Shown: positions 9,790 through 17,797 of the stretch, in pieces
Position numbering within the stretch: the first letter of the stretch is position 1
Layout: every line of letters begins with the position of its first letter
Assembly (NCBI GenBank): GCA_900555075.1
Contig: USJO01000001.1
Span: forward strand, 8,613 to 72,612
Direction: 5' to 3'
DNA length: 64,000 bases
From: an uncultured Clostridium sp.
Lineage (GTDB): Bacteria > Bacillota > Clostridia > TANB77 > CAG-508
The notes under the pieces: generated by a model
What the model was told of the DNA's origin: nothing
Database searches by the model: none
Seen by the model: only the letters and a program-made list of their open reading frames with translations
Made by a program: the position numbers and the translations under genes

Positions 9790-11073
9790 TTATTTACTAA
9801 ATTTGTTTAATAATTTCTCTATAGAAATTATTTCTTTTTCCCCTGTTCTAACATTTTCTAATTCAACTTCACCACTTTTTACTTTGTCTCCTAAAACTGC
9901 CATATAAGGTGTTCCAAGAATTTTACAATCTTTTATTTTAGCTCCAATTGAATTTAAGTTCCTATCATCTAATATTGCTTCTATTCCATTATTTAAAAGT
10001 GTGCAATACAATTCATTAGCTTCTTTTACTTTTTCTTCATTATCCATTTTAGGAATAATTTGTATTTTGTATGGAGCAACACTTTCTGGCAATACAAATC
10101 CTTGTACTTTACCATTTTCATCTTTTAAAACAGATTCTTCATAAATAGTAGCAACTGTTCTACTAACACCTATTCCATAACATCCCATATAATATAGTGC
10201 TGGTTTTCCGTCTTCTGCTATGTATGTTCCATTCATGGTTTCTGAATATTTAGTTCCTAATTGGAATATATGTCCTAATTCTATTGCTCTTCTTTTCTCT
10301 AGTTTTGAAATATCAGTAATATTATATTCTTCTTTTAAATATTGTTCATAATTTTCTCTTTCTAATATTTCTGTATTTAAAGCTGTATTTGTTTTTTCAT
10401 CATAAAGAATTGTATCTTCTCCTATTGGTGATAAAACCATAAATTCTTCTGATTTTTTTCCACCCATATCTCCATTGTCTGCTACAACTGGAATTACATT
10501 TAGCCCCATTTCTGTAAACATTTCTAAGTATGCTTCTCTTATGTTTTCATATGTCTTTGCTAAGTCTTTTTCTGAACTATTAAAGCTATATGCATCCATC
10601 ATTGGGAATGTTTTTCCTCTTAGTAAATATCCTCTTGCTCTTATTTCGTTTCTATATTTTTCTCCTATTTGATAAAAAGTTACTGGTAAATTTTTATATG
10701 ATTTAAGTTTTTCTCTTGCAAATTCTAACATTGCTTCTTCCGCAGTTGGTGCTAAGCAAAATCCACCTTTATCTGTACTTATTGTAAACATTGTTCCATC
10801 TTCTACATAATGAGAATATCTTCCTGAGTCTTTCCATAGTTTTTCTGGTTGCAAAGTTGGTAATAATACTTCTATACATCCGTGATTATTTAATTTTTCT
10901 GTAATAATTTTCTCCACATTTCTTCTAACTAATAGTGGAACATTATTGTATGCATATAGACCTGTACCATATTGTACTAACTGTCCTGTTTGTAATAATA
11001 TATCTTGTACTGGATACATTTCATCTAGATTATTTAATTTTATTGTACCCATTCCTGTTTGTGATAATTTCAT
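9790..11073 (-). CDS. proS: Prolyl-tRNA synthetase, short form without the editing insert
   Basis: A 427-aa class II synthetase that charges tRNA-Pro. Motif 2 (YRNEIRARGYLLRGKTF) and motif 3 (GCYGIGVSRTVAT) are clear, and a C-terminal anticodon-binding domain follows (about residues 330-427). The usual bacterial ProS is about 560-570 aa and carries an INS editing domain between motifs 2 and 3; here that insert is missing, as in the short ProS class. Mischarged Ala-tRNA-Pro would then need a separate trans-editing protein. It follows scpB on the same strand with a 24-bp gap. Confidence 0.9.
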   Translation of the reverse strand: MKLSQTGMGTIKLNNLDEMYPVQDILLQTGQLVQYGTGLYAYNNVPLLVRRNVEKIITEKLNNHGCIEVLLPTLQPEKLWKDSGRYSHYVEDGTMFTISTDKGGFCLAPTAEEAMLEFAREKLKSYKNLPVTFYQIGEKYRNEIRARGYLLRGKTFPMMDAYSFNSSEKDLAKTYENIREAYLEMFTEMGLNVIPVVADNGDMGGKKSEEFMVLSPIGEDTILYDEKTNTALNTEILERENYEQYLKEEYNITDISKLEKRRAIELGHIFQLGTKYSETMNGTYIAEDGKPALYYMGCYGIGVSRTVATIYEESVLKDENGKVQGFVLPESVAPYKIQIIPKMDNEEKVKEANELYCTLLNNGIEAILDDRNLNSIGAKIKDCKILGTPYMAVLGDKVKSGEVELENVRTGEKEIISIEKLLNKFSK

Positions 11074-11097
11074 AATTTATTCCTCCAATTTTATTTT

Positions 11098-11721
11098 CTA
11101 ATTTTCATCTTCATTTAAGGTTTCTTGTTCTTCCCTTTCGGGCATTGGAGCCTCTATATTTTTTTCTTCTACAATATCGTCTATAACAATTTGTTGGTTT
11201 TCATCTAATTTATATCTTGGTAATTCTGGTAGTTCGTCTAAAGAAGAATATCCAAACATCCTTAAAAATTCTTTAGTTACTTTATAAGTTGTAGGTCTTC
11301 CTGGTAAATCCAATCTTCCTGCATCTTCTATTAAATTATGATCTAATAATTTATATATTGTTCCATCAGAATTTACTCCTCTTATGCTTTCTATTTCTGC
11401 CCTAGTAATCTTTGGATTATATGCTATAATAGCTAAAGTTTCTAAAGCTGCTTGTGATAAATTAGGTTTGTTTCTTTTATCTATTATTTGATATATATAA
11501 TCGTAATTTTCTTTTTTAGAACATAATTGATATCCATTATTTACTTTAATTATTTCTATTCCTCTTCCTTGTTCTTCAAAATCTGCTTTCATGCTTTCGA
11601 TTATTTCTTCAGTATCTTTTGGTGTTAATTCTAAAACTACTGATAGTTCTTCTACTGAAATATCTCTTCCAACAGCAAATAAAATTGATTCAATTACCTG
11701 TTTTGCTTTATTTATATCCAT
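11098..11721 (-). CDS. scpB: Segregation and condensation protein B
   Basis: A 207-aa winged-helix kleisin partner of the SMC-ScpA condensin. It shows the ScpB hallmarks: an N-terminal IESILFAVGRDISVEEL, and the second winged helix with SQAALETLAIIAYNPKITRAE and IRGVNSDGTIYKLL. The tail is acidic (about the last 25 residues). Unusually for Firmicutes, scpA is not next to it in this window; proS is the downstream neighbour. Confidence 0.92.
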   Translation of the reverse strand: MDINKAKQVIESILFAVGRDISVEELSVVLELTPKDTEEIIESMKADFEEQGRGIEIIKVNNGYQLCSKKENYDYIYQIIDKRNKPNLSQAALETLAIIAYNPKITRAEIESIRGVNSDGTIYKLLDHNLIEDAGRLDLPGRPTTYKVTKEFLRMFGYSSLDELPELPRYKLDENQQIVIDDIVEEKNIEAPMPEREEQETLNEDEN

Positions 11722-11854
11722 TTGTTACCTCTCTTTAAATATATACTATTTTATCTCAAATAGCCTAATTAGTCAATATTTATTGTTTATAGTTGAATTT
11801 TTTATTATATTATGCTAATATTTATTTATAAATTAATTAAATGAGGTGAAGTAT

Positions 11855-12019
11855 ATGGATGAAACTCCTAAAAAAATAGAGATAGTTAATGGAAACGGAA
11901 AAGATTTAAATATTTCTGAGGTTTCTTCACATTTAAATATAGCTAAACCCAAAATAAAAGATGAAGATGAAAAGAAACAAAGAATTGTAGTTCCTCAAAA
12001 CAAAAAGAAATCTAAATAA
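11855..12019 (+). CDS. Small charged hypothetical protein (54 aa)
   Basis: A short gene with a strong GAGGTGA site 5 bp before the ATG and a terminator hairpin right after the stop. The product begins MDETPKKIEIVNGNGKDL and ends in a Lys-rich tail. It has no membrane segment or signal peptide. Codon use matches its neighbours. I do not recognise a named family; the clean signals make it a likely real small protein. Confidence 0.7.
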   Translation: MDETPKKIEIVNGNGKDLNISEVSSHLNIAKPKIKDEDEKKQRIVVPQNKKKSK

Positions 12020-12023
12020 AGCA

Positions 12024-12055
12024 AAAAAATCAATCATTTTACTGATTGATTTTTT
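12024..12055 (+). terminator. Rho-independent terminator
   Basis: AAAAAATCAATCA and TGATTGATTTTTT form a 13-bp stem with a 6-nt loop and a T-rich 3' arm, directly after the 54-aa gene. It may also end transcripts coming from the right toward scpB. Confidence 0.75.
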
Positions 12056-12080
12056 CTCTGTAGTTTAAACAGATTCTTTT

Positions 12081-12157
12081 TGGTAGCGAGAAATGGATTC
12101 GAACCATCGACCTGCCGGGTATGAACCGGATGCTCTAGCCAACTGAGCTATCTCGCC
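12081..12157 (-). tRNA. tRNA-Met (CAT)
   Basis: A 77-nt cloverleaf with encoded CCA. The acceptor stem is GGCGAGA/TCTCGCT, where the first pair is G-U. The D arm contains AGCTCAGTTGGC. The anticodon loop is TTCATAC with anticodon CAT. The T arm reads GGTTCGAATCC. The lack of initiator features points to elongator Met, although a tRNA-Ile2 modified at C34 has the same anticodon. Confidence 0.9.
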
Positions 12158-12231
12158 ATAAGCAATGTATATATTATAATTTGTTTTGCTTTATTTGTCA
12201 AGAAAAAAGAAATAATTTTAAATTATTTCTT

Positions 12232-12552
12232 TTATCTATCTCTTTCTTCTTTATCTTTTTCTGTTATAATTTTTTCTACTCTTACTTCTTTTGGTAATTG
12301 TTTTCTCATTTTATTTAATGTATCTTTCTTTAATCCATTAGGAAATCCACCATTTTCAGATAATTGGCTGCTTTCTGATACCATAGGCTCTGCTGAGTTC
12401 TCCCCCATATTATCTGAATTTGTTAGTGATTTTTTTAAATTAGGTAATATATCATGTTCTGCTATTTCTTCAAGCCTATCCTCTTTTGTATTTGTAGATG
12501 TTCCAAATACTTCATTTATGATTTTTTTTATAATCTTTACTATTTGCGCCAT
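12232..12552 (-). CDS. Small hypothetical protein (106 aa)
   Basis: The protein starts MAQIVKIIKKIINEV, possibly an amphipathic helix, then becomes polar and ends in a highly charged tail. No family is recognised. The ATG at 12552 is the first possible start because an in-frame TAA lies 9 bp upstream of it. The only good Shine-Dalgarno (GAGGTGA) is much further away, with a hairpin between the two (see the next entry). It lies between tRNA-Met and rpoD. Confidence 0.6.
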   Translation of the reverse strand: MAQIVKIIKKIINEVFGTSTNTKEDRLEEIAEHDILPNLKKSLTNSDNMGENSAEPMVSESSQLSENGGFPNGLKKDTLNKMRKQLPKEVRVEKIITEKDKEERDR

Positions 12553-12588
12553 ATTTTCAACTTAATATTTAAGTTGTTTTCACCTCTC
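12553..12588 (-). promoter_or_regulatory. Shine-Dalgarno separated from its start codon by a hairpin
   Basis: On the minus strand the order is GAGGTGA, AAA, then a perfect 8-bp hairpin (CAACTTAA / TTAAGTTG, 3-nt loop), then AAAAT and the ATG at 12552. If the hairpin folds, the effective spacing becomes about 8 nt, which is near optimal; without folding it is 27 nt. The in-frame stop inside the hairpin excludes an upstream start. Confidence 0.6.
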
Positions 12589-12649
12589 TATTATTAATAT
12601 AAATATTACACGAATATTATACCACACATTTACAAAAAATGCAAATTTT

Positions 12650-13786
12650 CTAGTTCATATAGTCTTTTAGTTTCTTACTTCTGCTTGGATGTCTTAATTT
12701 TCTTAATGCTTTTGCTTCTATTTGTCTTATTCTTTCACGAGTTACATCAAATTCTTTTCCCACTTCCTCAAGTGTTCTTGCTTTTCCATCTTCTAAACCA
12801 AATCTTAGTTTTAATACTTTTGCTTCTCTTGGTGTTAATGTATTCATTACTTCTTCTAATTGTTCTTTTAACATTGTGTAAGCTGCTGCATCTTGTGGAG
12901 CTGGTGAATCATCATCTTGTATAAAGTCTCCTAAGTGGCTGTCATCTTCTTCTCCTATTGGTGTTTCTAAAGATACTGGATCTTGAGCTATTTTTTGTAT
13001 TTCCATAACTCTTTCTACTGGCATTTCTAGTTCTTCTGCTATTTCTTCTGGTGATGGTTCTCTACCAAGTCTTTGTAGTAGTAATCTAGATGTACGAATT
13101 AATTTATTTATTGTTTCTACCATATGAACTGGTATTCTTATTGTTCTTGCTTGGTCTGCTATTGCCCTTGTTATTGCCTGTCTTATCCACCAAGTTGCAT
13201 AAGTACTAAACTTATATCCTTTTGTATAATCAAATTTTTCTACTGCTTTTATTAGTCCCATATTTCCTTCTTGTATTAAATCCAAGAATAATAAACCTCT
13301 TCCCACATATTTTTTTGCTATACTAACAACTAGTCTTAGGTTTGATTCAGCTAGTTTTTGTTTTGCCTCCTCGTCTCCCTTTAATATTTTTTTTGCTAGT
13401 TCTAATTCTTCATCAAATGAAAGTAGTTCTATTTTTCCAATTTCACGTAGGTACATTCTCACTGGGTCATCTGTACTTACACCCTCAAAGTTCATTGAAT
13501 CTATATCGTCTAATTTTAAGTCTTCCACTTCAGATAAATCATCTGCATCTGGCTCTTCTAAGTCATCTTTTAATACATCTACACCCATTTTTTCCATTAC
13601 ATCAAATACTTTGTCTATTTGCTCTGGGTTTACTTCTCCTAATTCTGTTGCTAGCTCACCATATGTTATATTTCCCTTTTCTTTTGCCTTTTTTATTATA
13701 TCTGTAACTTTTTTTTCTGTATCTTGTTCTACTACTTCATTATTATCTGTATCTTTTTCTATATTAATATTATTATCTTCTTCCAT
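12650..13786 (-). CDS. rpoD: Housekeeping RNA polymerase sigma factor (sigma-70/SigA)
   Basis: A 378-aa primary sigma factor. An acidic region 1.1 (about residues 20-95) is followed by region 1.2 ([14 protein letters not shown]), region 2 ([19 protein letters not shown] and [16 protein letters not shown], which bind the -10 element), region 3, and region 4 ([20 protein letters not shown]), which binds the -35 element. It sits just downstream of dnaG, the classical dnaG-rpoD order, with a 28-bp gap and a GGAGGAGAA-type ribosome binding site. Confidence 0.96.
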   Translation of the reverse strand: MEEDNNINIEKDTDNNEVVEQDTEKKVTDIIKKAKEKGNITYGELATELGEVNPEQIDKVFDVMEKMGVDVLKDDLEEPDADDLSEVEDLKLDDIDSMNFEGVSTDDPVRMYLREIGKIELLSFDEELELAKKILKGDEEAKQKLAESNLRLVVSIAKKYVGRGLLFLDLIQEGNMGLIKAVEKFDYTKGYKFSTYATWWIRQAITRAIADQARTIRIPVHMVETINKLIRTSRLLLQRLGREPSPEEIAEELEMPVERVMEIQKIAQDPVSLETPIGEEDDSHLGDFIQDDDSPAPQDAAAYTMLKEQLEEVMNTLTPREAKVLKLRFGLEDGKARTLEEVGKEFDVTRERIRQIEAKALRKLRHPSRSKKLKDYMN

Positions 13787-13814
13787 TATTCTCCTCCTTA
13801 TTTGGAAAAAAGTA

Positions 13815-15588
13815 TTATTTAATCATCTTTTTTTGTATTATTATTTTATTTATTTCTTCTATTATTTTTTCTTTTTCTTCTTGACTTATCCCTTGTTCTT
13901 GCTCTTTTTCCAAAAGCTCTACTTTCCTATTATCTAATTTTTCAATTTTATATGTATTAATAATGTTGGCTATTGTTTTTTCGTCATTTTTTATTTGATA
14001 ATCTTCTGCCATAATCTCTGTTATTCTACTCATTGCTTGTTCATCTTCAATAAAATAGTTTAATATATCATTTATATTACTATTTCCCTTTTCATATTCT
14101 TCATACAATCTTTTTAATATTTTCTTGTTTATTTCAGATTTAAAATCCTCTACTTGTATCTCTGGTTTTATCTTTTCATATACTTCTTCTTGAAGTAGTA
14201 GTGCTATTATTGTTTTTTCTCTTTCAATAAGTCTTTTTTCTACTTCTTCTTTTTTTATGAGCATTTGTGGTTTTCTTTCAAGAACCTTTGAGGTTATTCT
14301 TTTATCGGTTGATTTATTTATTTCAGCATAAAGCGCTTCTTTTGAAATATCATATTCTTTTGCAATTTTATCTATATATAGTTCTTGTTCGATTTTACTT
14401 TCAACTGTCGTTAGTAGCTTTGCTGTTTCTTTTAGAAATTTTATTTTATCATTTACATTGTTTAAATCTAAACTCTTTTTTAGTACTTTTGTTTTAAATT
14501 CAACTAAAGATATTGCATTATCTACTAGCATATTAAAACGTCCATTACCATATTTAATAACATATTCGTCTGGGTCTTTTGCTCCTTCCAATTGTAGTAT
14601 TCTAACATCACACCCTACATTTTTTAGTATTTCTAGTCCTCTCATTGTTGCAGCTTGTCCTGCACTGTCTGAATCATATGAGATTATCACTTTTTCTGTG
14701 TATCTTCTGAGTAATCGTGCTTGTCCTTCGGTTAGTGCTGTCCCTAGTGATGCTACAACATTTGGTATTCCTCTTTGATGAAGTGATATTGTATCCATAT
14801 ATCCTTCTACCATTATGATTTTACCCATATTTGCATTTTTTGCAAGATTCATTGCATAAAGATTTTTTCCTTTACTGTATGCAATCCCTTCTGTTGAGTT
14901 TATATACTTGTATTTAGCAGGTGATGCTTCTAACACTCTTCCGCCAAAGGCTATATACTTATTTCTTATGTCTTGAATTGGGAACATTAATCTGTTTTTG
15001 AAAACATCACTATATCCATAATTTGTTTTCTTTACCAAATTTGAGGCTAATATTTGTTCCTCTGTAAAGCCTTTTGATTTTAAAAGTTTGTACACTTCAT
15101 CTCCACCGACCTGAATATCCTATCATAAATTTTTTTAATGTATTATTGTCGAGTTTTCTTGATTTTACATATTCCTGTGCTGGTTTTGCTTTTGGTGTGT
15201 ATAGATTTTGATGGTAGTAGTTTGCAACAATTTCATTTATTTCAAGCACTTTTTGCTTTAATAAATCTCTTTTTGTTGTATCAGAATTATCTGGTGCAGG
15301 TAATGCAATGCCTGCTTTTTCTGCAAGCATTTCTATTGATTCTTTATAGTTTATATTTTCTATTTTGCTTATAAAAGTAAATACATCGCCACCAACGCCA
15401 CATCCAAAACAATGAAAAATTTGCTTGTCTGGGGAAACAGAAAAAGAAGGCGTTTTCTCTTTATGAAAAGGACATAACCCTGAGAAATTTCTACCGCTTC
15501 TTTTTAGTATTATATATTTTGATACGATGTCTACTATATCATTATTAATTCTTACCTCATCAATAAAAGCATCACTATATCGCACCAT
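13815..15588 (-). CDS. dnaG: DNA primase, needs a +1 frameshift at an in-frame CGG codon
   Basis: DnaG makes RNA primers for replication and is essential. The first frame (15588-15109) encodes the zinc-binding domain with [13 protein letters not shown] and [11 protein letters not shown], up to FMIGYSG. It then meets CGG (15108-15106) and a UGA three codons later. The second frame starts [18 protein letters not shown] and encodes the TOPRIM core ([20 protein letters not shown]) and the helicase-binding C-terminus to 13815. Skipping the C of CGG joins the frames into about 590 aa, the normal length for Firmicutes. All key catalytic residues are intact and codon use is uniform, so this does not look like a decayed gene. 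The alternatives are a base-calling insertion or a recent frameshift mutation; loss of DnaG should be lethal. Confidence 0.85.
15106..15108 (-). promoter_or_regulatory. +1 frameshift site in dnaG (CGG)
   Basis: The minus-strand codons read TCA GGT CGG TGG AGA TGA in frame 0. Dropping the C gives TCA GGT GGT GGA GAT GAA and continues into the second half of DnaG. The site shares the in-frame CGG followed by A or T with six other sites in this window. Confidence 0.7.
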
Positions 15589-15756
15589 ATCTTACACCTT
15601 TCCTACTATATAATATTCGACATAAAGTTTTTTACACCTTCTTTTATTTACATAATTCGTTTTATTGTTTTGTATTTTATTAATGTAATTTTGGGGTGTA
15701 TATTTTATACCTTTTTGTAAATAATATTATTATAAATTTCTAGGAGGTGTTTTTTG

Positions 15757-15864
15757 ATGTCAGAAAATAAAAATAATAAAAACAATAAAAACAACAAAAA
15801 GAATAACAGAAATAGTGAAAATAACAATAACCAAAATGAAAGAAATAATACTAACTGTAGATAA
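15757..15864 (+). CDS. Tiny Asn/Lys-rich protein (35 aa)
   Basis: A perfect AGGAGGTG lies 7 bp before the ATG and a clear terminator hairpin follows. The product is nearly all Asn, Lys, Glu, Arg and Gln, begins MSENKNNKNN and ends NTNCR with one cysteine. It is low-complexity and has no membrane segment. It lies next to spoIVB, convergent with it, so a sporulation role can be imagined but is not shown. No family is recognised. Confidence 0.6.
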   Translation: MSENKNNKNNKNNKKNNRNSENNNNQNERNNTNCR

Positions 15865-15883
15865 TTTTTCTTTATAAATATGT

Positions 15884-15902
15884 AAGAGGCTATTAGCCTC
15901 TT
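15884..15902 (+). terminator. Terminator of the Asn-rich small gene
   Basis: AAGAGGC and GCCTCTT form a 7-bp stem with a TATTA loop, followed by TTCTTTATT. Confidence 0.7.
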
Positions 15903-15919
15903 TCTTTATTGTATTATTT

Positions 15920-15949
15920 ATTACATCTTATTTATTAATAAGATGTAAT
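15920..15949 (-). terminator. Terminator or long hairpin after spoIVB
   Basis: ATTACATCTTATT and AATAAGATGTAAT form a perfect 13-bp stem with a 4-nt loop, directly after the spoIVB stop. Confidence 0.65.
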
Positions 15950-15951
15950 AG

Positions 15952-17145
15952 TTATATATTCATCTGTTTTATCATTGTTTCTCCAAACACTGCATATCCT
16001 TGAATAGGATTATTTACTAACACATGTGTTATTGCTCCAATAAATTTACCATTTTGTAATATTGGTGCTCCACTCATACCTTGTATAATTCCTCCTGTTT
16101 TTTCTATTAATTCTGAATCGGTTATTTCTATTAGCATACTTTTATTATCCTCTGTATTGTTTTTGTATATTTTTTTTATTTCTATTTCATATTCTTTTCT
16201 TATTCCATCTTCTAGCATCAATAAAATTGTTGCCTTTCCTGTTTTTATTTCATTTTTTAATGCAACATCCAAAACGTTTGTTGTATCTATTCCAAGTCTA
16301 TTTGTTTCTTCTAGCTTTCCATATATTCCAAACTCTGTATTTAGGTTAATGTTACCTATTTTTTGACTATCATTTATTACTCCTCTTATCTCTCCTGGTA
16401 TTCCTTCTTCTCCCTTTTTTATTTTTGTTATTGTACTTGTAAGTAATGTTCCACTTTCTATTGTTATTAATTTGTCTGTATCTCTATCTACTATACCATG
16501 CCCTAAAGTTGCTATTTTTCCACTTTCCGGCTCATAATATGTTGCTGTTCCTATTCCCATAGCTCCATCCCTTACCCATAATCCAATTTTATATTTATTC
16601 TCTTTTGTTTTTACTGGTTCTATATTAGCTATATATTCTGTTCCTTCTCTTATATATTGTATTTTTACATTTTGACCTTTTGACTTGTTTACACATTCTA
16701 TTAATGCTTGTGTTGTTGTAACTTGAACATTATCAACTTTTGTTATTAAATCTCCTTCCCTTATTCCTGTATTTTCATATGGTTTTTTTCCTTCTATTTC
16801 TGTCATCCCTATTACTAAAACCCCGTCTGAATATAGTTTTATTCCTATTATATTACCTAATGGTATTACCTTTGTGTTTTGTACAGTACTCACATTTACT
16901 GTTTTTACATTAAATAAATTGAATAAACTTACAGTTATTTTTTTATTTTCAATTTTGCTATTTGTATTCGAAGCCTGAACAATCTCTTCTCTTCCTTCTT
17001 TTAATACCACTCCTAATATTTGATTTAAATTCAATTCCTCGTTTTCAAATAGTATTATGTTTTCTGGTATATTTGTTATATTTACTGTATATATTAATGA
17101 TATTAAAAGTATTAATATTATTAAACTTTTTTTTATAAAATTCAA
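15952..17145 (-). CDS. spoIVB: SpoIVB, sporulation signalling serine protease
   Basis: SpoIVB is secreted from the forespore and triggers pro-sigma-K processing during spore formation. An N-terminal membrane/signal segment (about residues 7-22) is followed by a PDZ domain (about 95-180; IREGDLITKVDNVQV) and the S55 peptidase domain. The catalytic histidine lies in GHGIVDRDT and the serine in QGMSGAPIL. Its length (397 aa) is normal. The start is a TTG at 17145 with AGGGTGA upstream; an in-frame TGA lies 9 bp before the TTG and leaves no better choice. The start sits inside a hairpin. Unlike the usual context, spo0A and recN are not adjacent. Confidence 0.92.
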   Translation of the reverse strand: MNFIKKSLIILILLISLIYTVNITNIPENIILFENEELNLNQILGVVLKEGREEIVQASNTNSKIENKKITVSLFNLFNVKTVNVSTVQNTKVIPLGNIIGIKLYSDGVLVIGMTEIEGKKPYENTGIREGDLITKVDNVQVTTTQALIECVNKSKGQNVKIQYIREGTEYIANIEPVKTKENKYKIGLWVRDGAMGIGTATYYEPESGKIATLGHGIVDRDTDKLITIESGTLLTSTITKIKKGEEGIPGEIRGVINDSQKIGNINLNTEFGIYGKLEETNRLGIDTTNVLDVALKNEIKTGKATILLMLEDGIRKEYEIEIKKIYKNNTEDNKSMLIEITDSELIEKTGGIIQGMSGAPILQNGKFIGAITHVLVNNPIQGYAVFGETMIKQMNI

Positions 17146-17179
17146 ATATGGTCACCCTAAATTAGGATAACCATATTTG
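17143..17179 (-). promoter_or_regulatory. Hairpin covering the spoIVB ribosome binding site and start
   Basis: CAAATATGGT (17143-17152) and ACCATATTTG (17170-17179) pair perfectly over 10 bp. An inner CCTAA/TTAGG can pair as well. The TTG start and part of the AGGGTGA site lie in the 3' arm on the minus strand, so folding would hide them. No T-run follows, so it is unlikely to be a simple terminator. Confidence 0.5.
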
Positions 17180-17250
17180 TTTAAATTATTATTTAAATTA
17201 TATTTAACTACCTTTTAGTAAGTATTGTGAATTAATCACAGTATTTAAGT

Positions 17251-17691
17251 TTATTCTTCTACCTCTTCAAAAACCATTTTGCTTACTCTCCATGAATCTT
17301 TATGATACTCTATACTTGTACATTTAAACTTTATTAAATTAAAGTTTTGAACAAATTTTGTGATATCATTGTTATAAATAGTTTCCATAGAATATGTTTT
17401 GCCTGTACTTAACATTTTGATTTCTACTTTTATACTATCTGTTTCATTTTCGATATAGTAATTTTTTTCATCTTTTAAAATATTATTTTTTTCATTTTCA
17501 TTTATAGCTTTATTTATAACTGTTGTAACCTCTGTACCATATATTACTCTTCCTAAATAGTATTCATATTCACTGTTTTTTCTTTTTATATTTTTAATTG
17601 TTGTATTTTTTGTTATTAATAATCCAAGCACAGAAAATATTATAACTACTATTGGAATAGTTATTAATAATATGTTTTTTTTCATTTTCAA
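17251..17691 (-). CDS. Small pilin-like membrane protein
   Basis: The 146-aa protein has one N-terminal membrane segment (about residues 5-27) and a small outer domain. The pieces GTEVTTVINKA and FKCTSIEYHKDSWRV resemble the corresponding parts of the proteins at 27748-28194 (GAEVLTVVNKA) and 27282-27707 (YKCTSIEYDEKGKV). This marks it as a paralogue of the pilin-like group in the Tad-like locus. It is the last gene of that locus on the minus strand. Confidence 0.6.
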   Translation of the reverse strand: MKMKKNILLITIPIVVIIFSVLGLLITKNTTIKNIKRKNSEYEYYLGRVIYGTEVTTVINKAINENEKNNILKDEKNYYIENETDSIKVEIKMLSTGKTYSMETIYNNDITKFVQNFNLIKFKCTSIEYHKDSWRVSKMVFEEVEE

Positions 17692-17739
17692 ATTAATCTC
17701 CTATTTTAAGATTATAGCTTTTTCAATTGTGTTTTTTAA

Positions 17740-17789
17740 AATCCAAGTATGGATATCACTTTATAATAGTAATATCCATTTTTGGAATT
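17740..17789 (-). terminator. Long inverted repeat after the first giant surface gene
   Basis: AATCCAAGTATGGATAT and ATATCCATTTTTGGAAT form an imperfect stem of about 17 bp between two genes of the pilus locus. It could end most transcripts or set the ratio of upstream to downstream gene expression. Confidence 0.45.
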
Positions 17790-17797
17790 AGTTGTTG

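Noticed and set aside
13342..13707. Leu-rich open frames opposite rpoD, dnaG, hisS and other genes
   Set aside because: They are antisense shadows rich in Leu, Phe and Tyr, without ribosome binding sites, and mirror the codon bias of the real gene.
15097..15099. UGA in dnaG as a selenocysteine codon
   Set aside because: Reading through UGA would keep frame 0, which does not encode the rest of DnaG; only a +1 shift does.
13815..15588. dnaG, cpaF and pncB as pseudogenes
   Set aside because: Motifs and codon use are intact on both sides of each break, the breaks share one codon (CGG), and joined lengths match the families. Decay would give random lesions and stops.
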